From assembly GCA_016710075.1 (NCBI GenBank), contig JADJLO010000011.1, forward strand, positions 1 through 64,000: a stretch of 64,000 nucleotides of DNA, in the 5' to 3' direction. Origin of the DNA: Acidobacteriota bacterium (GTDB taxonomy: Bacteria > Acidobacteriota > Blastocatellia > RBC074). Of the stretch, positions 27,659 through 36,433 are shown piece after piece; the first letter of the stretch is position 1, and each line of letters starts with the position of its first letter. The translations under genes were made by a program, and so were the position numbers. Below the pieces are notes generated by a model. It was not told the DNA's origin and did no database searches. It worked only from the letters and a program-made list of their open reading frames with translations.

Positions 27659-29251
27659 CTATTTCCACAAAACCTCGGCAATACCGAGATTCATATTTTT
27701 GCCTTTGAGTTTCTCGGCGCCTAGAGGTTTTAAGATGAAGCTTTCGTCGAGCACCTGCATGGTATTTTCGCTGATGACGATTTGGCCGGGTTGAGCGATG
27801 CTTTCAAGTCTGGCGGCGGTATTGATGGTATCGCCGATGGCGGTGTAGTCGAGTCTGGTTTCAGACCCGATGTAGCCAACGATAGCGGGGCCGGTGTTGA
27901 CTCCGATTCCGATGGAGATGGAAGGAAGGTTTTCAGCCGCCAGTGATTCATTGAAAGAGGTCATGGCTTTTTGCATTTCAATGGCTGCTCTGACGGCCTG
28001 TACGGCATCGAGTTCGGAGATGTAAGGGGCTCCGAAAAGAGCCATCAGCCCATCGCCGATATATTTATCGAGAGTTCCGCCGTATTTAAAGATGATCTCG
28101 CTGATCATGGAGAAGTATCTGTTGAGCAGCCTGACGATATGTTCAGGAGTGCTGCTCTCGGAAAGAGTGGTAAAATTTCGAATATCGGCAAAAAGTGCGG
28201 TAACAATCTGGCGATCGCCTCCGAGTTTGATGTCTTCGGGGGATCTCAATATATGATCGACCACCTGACGAGGGAGGAATCGTTCGAAGTTTGAGCGTGC
28301 CTGAGCCTGTTTTTGCAGACGATCGTGAGTGATCACGGTGTTGATGGCGATACCGGTCAAAACGGCAACGGTATTGAGCAGATCCAGGTCGTCGGTGTTG
28401 AAAGATTCCAGTGTGTCGGTGCGGTCGGCATAGACTATTCCAAGCAGCCCGCGAGGGCCGATGATGGGAGAGGCCATGATCGACTGAATTTCATTGATCA
28501 GAATGCTCTGGGAGAAGACTTCAGGCAGATCCTGCTGGGCATCTTCGAGAAGGATGGAGATGCGTTCGGTTGCGACTTTGGCGAAGATTGTCTGGCTGAT
28601 CGGCAGTGGATCGCCAACCTCGCCGGCATTTCTGGTCTTTCCGGCGACCTGCTCGAATTCTCCGTGCTCGTTTTTGCGGAAAATATAACATCGGGAAGCG
28701 GGAGTTACTGAAAACAGGATCTCGAATGCGTGATCGTAGATTTCCTGTATCGAAAAAATCGAGCTCAGTTTCTGGCTCATTTCATAAAAAAGCTGAAGGA
28801 TCCTTTCCTTCTTTTCCAGTTCCTCCCGGTAGATGATTGCAGGGAGATTTTCGGCGCCGCTGACATCCTTGAGCGCAGATGTTACGAGCAGTTCGTCGGG
28901 AGTTTTCTGGACCATGCCTCTGAAAGATTCAGAGGAGAATCTGGTTCTCAGCGGGTCGTCCCTGCGGAAGGTGATGACGGATGAGCCGAGTTGAATTTCG
29001 TCGTTGTCTTTGAGTAAGGTATCGATGTTGGCCGCGAGTTTCTGACCGTTGACGAAAGTTCCGTTGCCGCTGTCGAGATCTCTGAGAAAGACTCCATCCT
29101 GGTTTTTGATGATCAGCGCATGCGTCCTTGAGACGCGCGGATCCTCCAGCACTATCTCGTTCTTGAGCTCTCTGCCGATAAAGGTTTCGGGTTTTTCGAG
29201 ATTGAGAAAATTGTTTTTCCCGCTCGGAGTTCTGATTAATAAGCTCGACAT
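27659..29251 (-). CDS. FHA-GAF class III adenylate cyclase
   Basis: A 530-residue cytoplasmic cyclase. An FHA domain (about 5-95) has GRELKNEIVLEDPRVSRTH and SGNGTFVNG, the phosphothreonine-binding residues. A GAF domain spans about 150-305. The class III catalytic domain (about 345-530) has metal-binding Asp356 (FADI) and Asp400 (YIGDG), the base-selecting pair Lys396 and Asp468 (adenine type, not guanine), and Asn477 and Arg481 for the transition state. All key residues are present, so it should make cAMP. FHA and GAF imply control by phosphoproteins and a small ligand. A class II-type cyclic-nucleotide phosphodiesterase gene lies just upstream in the same operon. Confidence 0.93.
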   Translation of the reverse strand: MSSLLIRTPSGKNNFLNLEKPETFIGRELKNEIVLEDPRVSRTHALIIKNQDGVFLRDLDSGNGTFVNGQKLAANIDTLLKDNDEIQLGSSVITFRRDDPLRTRFSSESFRGMVQKTPDELLVTSALKDVSGAENLPAIIYREELEKKERILQLFYEMSQKLSSIFSIQEIYDHAFEILFSVTPASRCYIFRKNEHGEFEQVAGKTRNAGEVGDPLPISQTIFAKVATERISILLEDAQQDLPEVFSQSILINEIQSIMASPIIGPRGLLGIVYADRTDTLESFNTDDLDLLNTVAVLTGIAINTVITHDRLQKQAQARSNFERFLPRQVVDHILRSPEDIKLGGDRQIVTALFADIRNFTTLSESSTPEHIVRLLNRYFSMISEIIFKYGGTLDKYIGDGLMALFGAPYISELDAVQAVRAAIEMQKAMTSFNESLAAENLPSISIGIGVNTGPAIVGYIGSETRLDYTAIGDTINTAARLESIAQPGQIVISENTMQVLDESFILKPLGAEKLKGKNMNLGIAEVLWK

Positions 29252-29312
29252 AAGTAAACGCTGAAAATTCAGGCAGCCAATGAAATGAAATGATAGATGA
29301 AGTTACCCGGGA

Positions 29313-30072
29313 TCAGAAATGATAATTGACATTGATCTCGGCAACTTTTAAACGAGAAATATTCAACCCTCTTACCTCTTCAACGATATCCTGTCTGTAT
29401 GCGGCCTTGAGGTGAACGCCGTAAACATCTATATCCGGTCTTATTTTCGTCAATTCTTCGAGCAGCGTTTCCGGCGAATGATGACCGGAGATGCGCGCCA
29501 GTTCCGTATAGGTGTTTGGAAAGGAGAGATCGATGAAGATCGCCCGTAATTTTTCGCATTTGTTTGCCGTTTCCCAAATCTGGTCAGTGGGCCCGGTGTC
29601 GGATGTAAACAAAAGCGCGGAGGAATCATCCTCAATCAGAAGTCCCTGGGTCAGGACAGTGTGATTGACTGGAATCGACGTAATCTTTAATCCCTCTGCG
29701 ATAAAAAGCCTGTCCGGATTGGATGGTATGAAATCTGAGCAGCTCGGTCCTGGAGTTTTTCAGGGTTTCCAGACCGATCCAGACGAGTGGGTTGAACAGA
29801 TATTTATTGACAGCTTCAAAATCCGAGTCGGTGAGATAGACATCCACCGGATCTCCAATATCCTCGAAAAGATCGGTCACGAAGAGTGGCAGCGAAAGGA
29901 TATGATCGAGATGGGCATGGGTGATGACAATCGATCCGACCCTCAGTTGCTCCTCCTTTGAAAGACCGACAGCAATAGCCCCGGCATCTATGGCCAGCGT
30001 TTCGTTGATGAGATATGTGGTGAGAAGCTGCTGTCTCCCATCACTGGTGCTCGGAACTATCCTGAATTTCAT
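29313..30072 (-). CDS. Class II-type cyclic-nucleotide phosphodiesterase (metallo-beta-lactamase fold), frameshifted
   Basis: About 252 residues when restored. The N-terminus MKFRIVPSTSDGRQQLLTTYLIN and the metal motif HAHLDH (His52, His54, Asp56, His57) in ITHAHLDHILSLPLF fit the class II PDE signature, and further ligands follow (VNHTVLTQG, TSDTGPTDQIW, SFPN). The first frame stops at 29632. Removing one base from the A5 run at 29703-29707 gives QAFIAEGLKITSIPVNHTV and continues to 29313. Class II PDEs hydrolyse cAMP/cGMP. It overlaps the upstream TPR gene by 4 bases and is followed 61 bases later by the adenylate cyclase, so synthesis and breakdown of cAMP would be coexpressed. Confidence 0.85.
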
Positions 30073-30779
30073 TGTGCCAGTATGGATCGGAATTGCCCGA
30101 TAGCCTGGTTGTTTGGGTTGATCTTCTGGAGCTGCCCAAGATAGTTCTCAGCCGCGGCCTTGTCGCCCTTGTCTATCAACGCCTGGATCAGGTTCTGAAT
30201 CACGCGCTCATTTCCGGGTGAATCATTGAGGGCAGTCTTGAACTCGGTTATTGCCCTGTCGAAATTTTTTGGCTGACGAAGATAGAAGGTCAACCCGAGG
30301 TCCATGCGCACAACCGCATCCTTCGGTTTGAGTTTCAAGGCCGACTGGTACCATTTCTCGGCCTGATCAAAACGGCTGAGGTCGAAATTGACGTCGCCAA
30401 GTTTCACCAGAAGATCGAAGTCGTCCTGTTTGATCTTCTGCGCCCGTTCTAAAAATTCTAAAGCCTGTTCATTACGGCTTATTTGCCGGTACAGATTGGC
30501 AGCCTGCATTTGTGCTTCAAAGTTCGATGTTTCGTTTCGTGCTTTTTGGATGACAGCAGTGACCTCACCCTGGGAACCTCCCGTATTGGCGGCCGCAGGA
30601 TCCAGAGGAGGGTGTCCGGCAGGCGTTTCACCCTCAGCGGGGGAGCCGGCGGTTTGCGCTACGGCCTTTGCGGGCGTTGCCGCGCCGTATGTCCGGTTGA
30701 TGTAGTTTGTGCCGATATATCCAATAATCAAGCCCGCTAACAGGCCGATGATTCCAAAAATTACCTTCTCTTTATTCAT
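30069..30779 (-). CDS. Membrane-anchored TPR protein
   Basis: A 236-residue protein with one N-terminal transmembrane helix (about 6-26, IFGIIGLLAGLIIGYIGTNYI). A Pro/Ala/Gly-rich linker and three or four TPRs follow at about 80-230 (EQALEFLERAQKIKQDD, AEKWYQSALKLKPKDAV). The first gene of a probable operon with the cyclic-nucleotide phosphodiesterase (ATGA overlap) and adenylate cyclase. The TPR region most likely faces the periplasm. A role in sensing or assembly for the cAMP genes is inference only. Confidence 0.8.
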   Translation of the reverse strand: MNKEKVIFGIIGLLAGLIIGYIGTNYINRTYGAATPAKAVAQTAGSPAEGETPAGHPPLDPAAANTGGSQGEVTAVIQKARNETSNFEAQMQAANLYRQISRNEQALEFLERAQKIKQDDFDLLVKLGDVNFDLSRFDQAEKWYQSALKLKPKDAVVRMDLGLTFYLRQPKNFDRAITEFKTALNDSPGNERVIQNLIQALIDKGDKAAAENYLGQLQKINPNNQAIGQFRSILAQ

Positions 30780-30839
30780 TGTATAAATTATTTCCTGCTG
30801 GTTATTGTGGGTTGGGGCCGGAAGTTCTTCCGGCAGGTT

Positions 30840-31322
30840 TCACTGTTCCTTGACTTCATGACAGGCGGCGCATTTGGTCGGGCCTTCACCCTGTTTTTTG
30901 ATTGCCCCGGCCTCTTTGGGCTTTCTGGTGACCTCGCCCTTATGACAATCGATGCAGTTCAGGTGGTATGCCTCTTTGCTCCACAATTCAAGGCCGTCCG
31001 CAGCTTTTGGCGTTTTAGGCTCACCTTCTTTCCTGAAATGACACTCGGCACAAAGCGGGATTCTTTCGGACTTGCCTCCGTTGAACTGTTCAAGGGTGAG
31101 GCCTTTGTTTGTGTGATGACAGTAGGTGCAGTCTGAGTATGCGAGGTGTTTATTGTGAGTGAACTTGGTCGGGCCCCATTTTTCATCGACGGACGGGATG
31201 ACCAGGTCGTCTCCCGGCATTTTCTGGGCCTGCATTGCAATCGTCCCAGGTAAAATAACCCCGTTCAAACCGATCAGACAGATTACGCTGAAAAGGGCTA
31301 ACACCAATACTTTAAATTTCAT
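30840..31322 (-). CDS. Exported tetraheme cytochrome c
   Basis: About 160 residues with a signal peptide. Four CXXCH haem motifs are present (CTYCH, CAECH, CIDCH, CAACH) with additional His residues (FTHNKHLAYSDC, CHHTN) able to act as distal ligands, as in cytochrome c7/c3-type proteins. It is thus a small periplasmic electron carrier. I start at the ATG at 31322, with AGGAGA upstream; a TTG one codon earlier is possible. The start overlaps the stop of a small upstream frame (TGATG). No reductase or partner genes are adjacent. It lies upstream of the TPR-PDE-cyclase operon on the same strand. Confidence 0.9.
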   Translation of the reverse strand: MKFKVLVLALFSVICLIGLNGVILPGTIAMQAQKMPGDDLVIPSVDEKWGPTKFTHNKHLAYSDCTYCHHTNKGLTLEQFNGGKSERIPLCAECHFRKEGEPKTPKAADGLELWSKEAYHLNCIDCHKGEVTRKPKEAGAIKKQGEGPTKCAACHEVKEQ

Positions 31323-31561
31323 CAATTAAAATCTCCTGAACAATAATAGTCTTTGAAAACATCGACCGTATAAACCTGGAAAGACGGAGCAAGGGTGCGC
31401 ACCCAACAAGAGTAAATCTCCGTCTTCCCTGCGTCAATCGAAACATCCTGTTTTCCAGGGATCCCCACATTTCCGAGATCCGTAGAAAAATATTGCGTGT
31501 CCTTTGATTTTAAATTAACATCAGCGGGTTGCCTTAAGGCCTTGCTCATTTCGGCGCTCAT
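31322..31561 (-). CDS. Small hypothetical protein, doubtful
   Basis: A 79-residue open frame directly upstream of the cytochrome gene and sharing TGATG with it, which suggests translational coupling. There is no signal peptide, no ribosome-binding site before the start, and no motif I know. The two Cys do not form CXXC. It could be a leader or a chance frame. Confidence 0.3.
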   Translation of the reverse strand: MSAEMSKALRQPADVNLKSKDTQYFSTDLGNVGIPGKQDVSIDAGKTEIYSCWVRTLAPSFQVYTVDVFKDYYCSGDFN

Positions 31562-31761
31562 TTCGACAAATACAGAGAGACAGGGGGCAGGCAGACAGGC
31601 GATCCATCAACTTAAGATTAAGACACGGATTTCAGCTTGATAATAATATTGGAAATTCATTTAAAAGATGTACCAGAACAAAGCGTGCGGAGTACGCATG
31701 AACAAACGGGCAAGCTGATCTGACTCTCCGAGTTTCAAGTGGCTTGCCTCAGGAGGTTGAG

Positions 31762-32028
31762 ATGAGCAAGCGACAGAGAAATCTTCAGACAATTCAATCC
31801 AAGATAAACAGCCTGTCAGATACTGAAATATCCGAGGTTCTGGATTTTATTTTCAACATTGAAGACCACAGGCTGTCAGATTCCGCCATGGAATCGGTCG
31901 ATGACGACATCCTCCTTTCATTATTGACAGCGACTGAGAATATCAGAGCCCGTCAGGTCTTTGAGTGGGAATCCACCCGCAGAAGAGCCGAGGCCGGTTC
32001 ATCGAAGATCAGCCACGCTTCAAGATAA
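31762..32028 (+). CDS. Small hypothetical protein
   Basis: An 88-residue protein. The ATG at 31762 follows AGGAGGTTGAG, a near-perfect ribosome-binding site, which decides the start over 31744. It is hydrophilic and mainly helical; LQTIQSKINSLSDTEISEVLDFIFNIE resembles the short helical modules of antitoxin-like or DUF2281-like proteins. No toxin gene follows. It is unlikely to be membrane-bound or exported. Confidence 0.55.
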   Translation: MSKRQRNLQTIQSKINSLSDTEISEVLDFIFNIEDHRLSDSAMESVDDDILLSLLTATENIRARQVFEWESTRRRAEAGSSKISHASR

Positions 32029-32155
32029 ATCCAGGTGAAAGTTTTGACTGGACAAGATTTTAACCTTTGGTATTATCCATCTGTCATACCCGAACCGGCA
32101 ATTGAACTCACGGACTATCGGGATTATTCAAACCTGACAGGGTAAAGAAATCCAT

Positions 32156-32809
32156 ATGAGACCACCGCTATCCGCCAGAGTTTCGAATTCATCAGGTAAA
32201 CAACAATTGGTAACCCTCATGATCATAATCATCATGATCATCATGGTGCTGACGGCAGCGGTTAGTGCCGGCAAGCTGAATTCAGATGCCATCAAGTCGT
32301 CAGGTGCCGGTCCTTCATCCGTTCACGTCAATGTCGAGAATTTCGGCAAGGTGACGGATTTCTATTATCGGGGGGCTCAGCCCGGAGAAGCGGATTATGA
32401 GCAGCTTTCCGCCCTGGGAATAAAAACCGTCATCGATTTGAGGGACGATCCAAGAGACTACGCCAGGCCATCAGCGTTAAAGTCAGGAATGAAATACATC
32501 AGCCTGCCGATGAGCGACAAGGATTATCCGCAGCACGATGTCGCAACGAAATTTTTATCGATCGTTAACAACAAAGAAAACTGGCCGGTTTTTGTTCATT
32601 GCGCCGGTGGCAGGCATCGAACCGGAGCCATGACGGCGGTTTATAGAATGACGATCGAGGGATGGGATTTTGACCGGGCATACGCGGAGATGAAGAACTA
32701 TGATTTTTATACCCGTTGGGGCCACAAGGCCATGAAACAGTTCGTCATCGATTACTATAAAGAACTAAACACGGGTCATAAAGATCGGAAGATATCAGCG
32801 GATAAATAA
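32156..32809 (+). CDS. Exported dual-specificity-type protein tyrosine phosphatase
   Basis: A 217-residue protein with a hydrophobic N-terminal segment (about 22-42) built from Ile/Met repeats. The phosphatase domain has the P-loop HCAGGRHRTG (CX5R with catalytic Cys), general-acid region YISLPMSDKDYPQ and the Siw14/DSP-like opening YYRGAQPGEADYEQLSALGIKTVIDLRDD. The active site is intact. The N-terminal segment places it in or beyond the inner membrane, so periplasmic phosphoester substrates (inositol phosphates or phosphoproteins) are as likely as phosphotyrosine. A terminator follows. Confidence 0.87.
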   Translation: MRPPLSARVSNSSGKQQLVTLMIIIIMIIMVLTAAVSAGKLNSDAIKSSGAGPSSVHVNVENFGKVTDFYYRGAQPGEADYEQLSALGIKTVIDLRDDPRDYARPSALKSGMKYISLPMSDKDYPQHDVATKFLSIVNNKENWPVFVHCAGGRHRTGAMTAVYRMTIEGWDFDRAYAEMKNYDFYTRWGHKAMKQFVIDYYKELNTGHKDRKISADK

Positions 32810-32828
32810 TGGCTAAGTGGTCAAGCAT

Positions 32829-32862
32829 GAAAAAAGGGCAGGTTGCAAGACCTGCCCTTTTT
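32829..32862. terminator. Bidirectional intrinsic terminator
   Basis: Arms GGGCAGGT and ACCTGCCC with loop TGCAAG are flanked by an A-run on the left and a T-run on the right. It serves the phosphatase gene and the convergent DUF2911 gene. Confidence 0.92.
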
Positions 32863-32885
32863 CATGGTCCATGATCAGTGCGCGA

Positions 32886-33419
32886 TCATTTCTTTTCGGT
32901 GAAATTGACCCAGGCGCTGGCATTATCCCATTCGACCTTGATCATTCCGCCTTTTCCGGATTGAGCGAGAGAAAAGACAAGGGATTCAACTGGAGCCTTG
33001 GTCTTTTCGGATTTCATGTCTATTCTGGCCAGATCCTGCTTCTCGTCATAAACAGTGCCCCACTGACCGGTTTGTTTATTGATGATCAGCTTCCATCCGC
33101 TTTCGGCCGGAAGTGCGTAAAGAGTGTAGGTTCCTTTTGGAACTGATACTTCGCCGACCATGAGATCTGCCTCGGTGGTGAAATGCGTGGCCTTATTGGC
33201 GCCAAGACGCCATACTTTGCCGAAGGGAACCAGGTCGCCAAAGATCTTGCGGCCCCTGACGGACGGCGAGCCGTAATCAACTGAAACCTTTTTGCCGTTA
33301 AGCATCATTTCGGCGGATTTTCTGGGACTGAGCGGTTGTTGCTGTGCGATTGCGACAAGCTGGATGCAGGCCAGCGCCACAATCGAGGTGATGATAATTT
33401 TCATTCGGTTCGTTTTCAA
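32886..33419 (-). CDS. DUF2911 family exported protein
   Basis: A 177-residue protein with a signal peptide (cleavage near AIAQQQ). The mature part matches the DUF2911 pattern: SPRKSAEMMLNGKKVSV, YGSPSVRGRKIFG, LVPFGKVWRLGANKAT and PKGTYTLYALP. The start is TTG at 33419, with GGAGGG just upstream; the ATG at 33404 has no ribosome-binding site. The function of DUF2911 is unknown. It is divergent from the M14 peptidase gene, 218 bases apart. Confidence 0.9.
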   Translation of the reverse strand: MKTNRMKIIITSIVALACIQLVAIAQQQPLSPRKSAEMMLNGKKVSVDYGSPSVRGRKIFGDLVPFGKVWRLGANKATHFTTEADLMVGEVSVPKGTYTLYALPAESGWKLIINKQTGQWGTVYDEKQDLARIDMKSEKTKAPVESLVFSLAQSGKGGMIKVEWDNASAWVNFTEKK

Positions 33420-33637
33420 ATTTACCCTCCATTCTGGTATTTAGTTCTGGTAATACGTTTTGAATTCAAAACAGGACGATCTGAAAATATAATACTTGTT
33501 GTCATTTATCAAAGAGGGTCGCAAATTTGGTCAGAATCCGAGGTTGCGGTCACGGCTTGATTCCGGAAATTTTGCCTGTAATTGCAGGCTGTGAATAATT
33601 ATTTTATTAACATTGTCGAGAGAGGAGAAATGTCGTC

Positions 33638-36316
33638 TTGAAGATTATCAACGGTCTTGCTGCGGTAACACTTTATTTGCTGATCATCGTATCGTCCGTC
33701 GGTGCGCAAAGCTTCGAGTATTTCCCGGGAGCGAAATACGACCCAGCGATACCGAAACTGAAAGAGATCGTGGGGCACGACTGGGGGCAGAGAATTACGA
33801 CGCACAGTGAGGCGGTTGCATATATCAACGCGCTTCAGCAGTCAGCGCCGGGCAGGATAAAAGTTGTGAAATATGGCGAAACCTGGGAAGGCAAGTCTCT
33901 TCATGTAGTGTTCATCGGATCTGCCTCCAACATTTCCAGGTTGGAGTCGATCAAGGCCGGGATGGAGAAGCTGTCGGACCCTCGAAAAACGACGCCGGGG
34001 GAAGCGAACCAGTTGATCGCCTCGCTCCCGTCGATGCTCTGGTTGATGTGCAGCGTGCATGGAAATGAGATTTCAGGGGTCGATGCGGGCCTGCTGACGG
34101 CATATCACATGCTGGCAATACAGAACGATGAGCTGGTGAGCAATGCAATGCTGAACACGGTAGTGATGATTGATCCGATGCAGAATCCTGACGGAAGAGA
34201 CCGGTTCATCAATTATTTCAGACAAAACCTTGGCCGGTTCCCCGATTCCGATCTTCAATCCGCCGAGCATAATGAAACCTGGCCCAGCGGCCGCGTCAAT
34301 CATTATCTGTTCGATATGAATCGCGACTGGTTTGCACAAACGCAGCCGGAGACACGCGGTCGCACCAGGGTTTTTCTTCAGTGGTTTCCGCAGGTGGTGG
34401 CGGATCTGCACGAAATAGGAACCAGCAGCACCTACTATTTCGCGCCTCCGGCTCTGCCATGGAACCCCAATCTGACCCGACAGCAACTCGATTGGCTGGC
34501 AAAAATGGGGAAGAATAACGCCGCGTGGTTCGACCGCTTCAAATTCGATTATTTCACACGCGAGAATTACGATTCTTTCTACCCGGGATATGGAGAGGGC
34601 TGGCCGTTGTTTCACGGCTCAATCGGAATGACATACGAGCAGGCATCCGTCAGGGGGCTTGAAGCCATGCGTGATGACGAAACCGTGATGCTTTATCGGG
34701 ATTCGATTCAACATCATTTCATCGCTTCGCTTTCAACGATTGAGATGACCGCAAAAAACAGGGAGGTGCTGCTCCGAAACTTTTACGATTACAGGCGAAA
34801 TGCGATTGAAGAAGGGAAGTCGGAGGCGGTCAAGGAATACATCATCACGCCCGGCAATGATCCGAACCGGGCAGCCAGGCTTGCCGAATTGCTGATGATG
34901 TCAGGGATCGAAGTCAGGCGCGCGGAAGCGCCCTTTAAAAATCCCAGAACACGCGATTATTTTGAGGGAGTGACGCTTCCAAGGGAGTTCCCGGCCGGGA
35001 GCTATCTGGTCACGCTTTCACAACCTGCCAAGCGACTGGCGAAAACGCTGATGGACAAGCATACGGAACAGGACAAGGAGTTTCTCGATGAGCAGCGTCG
35101 TCGCAACAAGCTCCGGCAGTCCGAAGATTTCTATGACGTCACGGGATGGTCCTTGCCGCTGCTTTTCGATGTTCCGTGCTTTATGGCAGAACAACCGTCG
35201 GATGTTAAGGCGGTGGTTTTGAAGGAGCCTCCGAGACCTGCCGGACGGCTCTCGGGTGGACAGGCCAAACTCGCATATCTGATACCGTGGGGGACCCAAT
35301 CAGCGGCATCCGCCCTGGCAGATATCTTCAGACAGAATATTCGTGTGCATGAAATTGACAAGGCCTTCAAGCTCAATGGAACAAGCTTTCCGGCCGGAAC
35401 ACTGATCGTTAAAGTCAAAGATAACCCGGCCGATCTTTATGAGCGGATGTTGAAGGTTGCTGATGGTCATGGCGCCGATGTCTTTGCCACTGACAGCGCA
35501 TGGGTTGAGGATGGGCCTAATTTCGGCAGTGCCAATGTTCGATTCCTGACAAGACCGAAAATTGCTATCGCTTATAACGCTCCGGTATCTCCCAACTCGG
35601 TCGGATGGTTGAGGTACATTATTGAACAGCGTTACGGCTATCCGGTAACGACAATCAGGGCTGAACAGCTCCGCAGTGCGGATTTGAGCCGCTACAATGT
35701 CCTTATCCTGCCTGACGGCGGATCGGGATACAGTCAGAACCTGGGTGACGGCGCCGCCGTCAAGGAGTGGGTTCAGCGTGGAGGTGTCCTGATTGGAATA
35801 GCCGGCGCCGTCAACTGGCTTGCGGATGAAAAAGTAGGCCTGCTCGCGGTCAAGCGGGAAAAGCGTGAGAAAGCCGAGGTCAAATCCGAGAAGAAGGATG
35901 CCGCTGAGACTGCCGCCAGGCCCGATGCGCTTGAAAAAGCAGTCGAGCCGTCTGATGAATTCCCGAGCTCGGTCCCCGGAGCGATCGTCAGGATAAAGGT
36001 CGATCAGTCGCACTGGCTGGGCTATGGCTATGGCGAAACGACATCAGTGATGGTGGACAGCAATCGAATATTCTCATTGATCAAACTGGACAAGGGGACC
36101 AATGTGGGCGTTTACCTGCCTGAAGACAGGATGCTCCTGAGCGGTTTCATGTGGGATGATTCGAAGAAACAGCTTCCAAACAAGGCTTATTTGATTCACT
36201 CAAGAATGGGTCGCGGGCACATCGTCGGATTCGCCGAGGATCCGAACTATCGGGCATTCATGGATGGTCTGAATCTGATGATGATCAATTCGATTTTTCT
36301 GGGTCCGGGTCACTGA
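33638..36316 (+). CDS. Exported M14-family zinc carboxypeptidase with C-terminal amidotransferase-like domain
   Basis: An 892-residue protein with a signal peptide ending near VGAQS. The M14 domain (about 45-380) has zinc ligands His141 and Glu144 (VHGNE), His258 (DLHEIG), substrate-binding NPDGR and MNRDW, and the catalytic Glu334 (TYEQ). All ligands are present. The C-terminal half (about 500-890) contains a flavodoxin/class I amidotransferase-like part (YNVLILPDGGSG, KEWVQRGGVLIGIAG) and a charged Lys/Glu insert around residues 740-770. Start TTG at 33638 with AGGAGA about 12 bases upstream. The length is about twice a simple M14 enzyme. Confidence 0.88.
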   Translation: MKIINGLAAVTLYLLIIVSSVGAQSFEYFPGAKYDPAIPKLKEIVGHDWGQRITTHSEAVAYINALQQSAPGRIKVVKYGETWEGKSLHVVFIGSASNISRLESIKAGMEKLSDPRKTTPGEANQLIASLPSMLWLMCSVHGNEISGVDAGLLTAYHMLAIQNDELVSNAMLNTVVMIDPMQNPDGRDRFINYFRQNLGRFPDSDLQSAEHNETWPSGRVNHYLFDMNRDWFAQTQPETRGRTRVFLQWFPQVVADLHEIGTSSTYYFAPPALPWNPNLTRQQLDWLAKMGKNNAAWFDRFKFDYFTRENYDSFYPGYGEGWPLFHGSIGMTYEQASVRGLEAMRDDETVMLYRDSIQHHFIASLSTIEMTAKNREVLLRNFYDYRRNAIEEGKSEAVKEYIITPGNDPNRAARLAELLMMSGIEVRRAEAPFKNPRTRDYFEGVTLPREFPAGSYLVTLSQPAKRLAKTLMDKHTEQDKEFLDEQRRRNKLRQSEDFYDVTGWSLPLLFDVPCFMAEQPSDVKAVVLKEPPRPAGRLSGGQAKLAYLIPWGTQSAASALADIFRQNIRVHEIDKAFKLNGTSFPAGTLIVKVKDNPADLYERMLKVADGHGADVFATDSAWVEDGPNFGSANVRFLTRPKIAIAYNAPVSPNSVGWLRYIIEQRYGYPVTTIRAEQLRSADLSRYNVLILPDGGSGYSQNLGDGAAVKEWVQRGGVLIGIAGAVNWLADEKVGLLAVKREKREKAEVKSEKKDAAETAARPDALEKAVEPSDEFPSSVPGAIVRIKVDQSHWLGYGYGETTSVMVDSNRIFSLIKLDKGTNVGVYLPEDRMLLSGFMWDDSKKQLPNKAYLIHSRMGRGHIVGFAEDPNYRAFMDGLNLMMINSIFLGPGH

Positions 36317-36433
36317 TGCCGGCTCTTCGATTATTCTTTGTGCCTATAAGTTTTGTCTGGCAAATTATGGCGTTCTACCTTACCTTTTCATTGCTCAAAC
36401 TCTGAACAAAGCAACAAAACCGAGAAGATCATT

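Noticed and set aside
35300..36013. 237-codon minus-strand frame inside the M14 gene
   Set aside because: It lies on the opposite strand of a complete peptidase gene and shows no start signal or motif.
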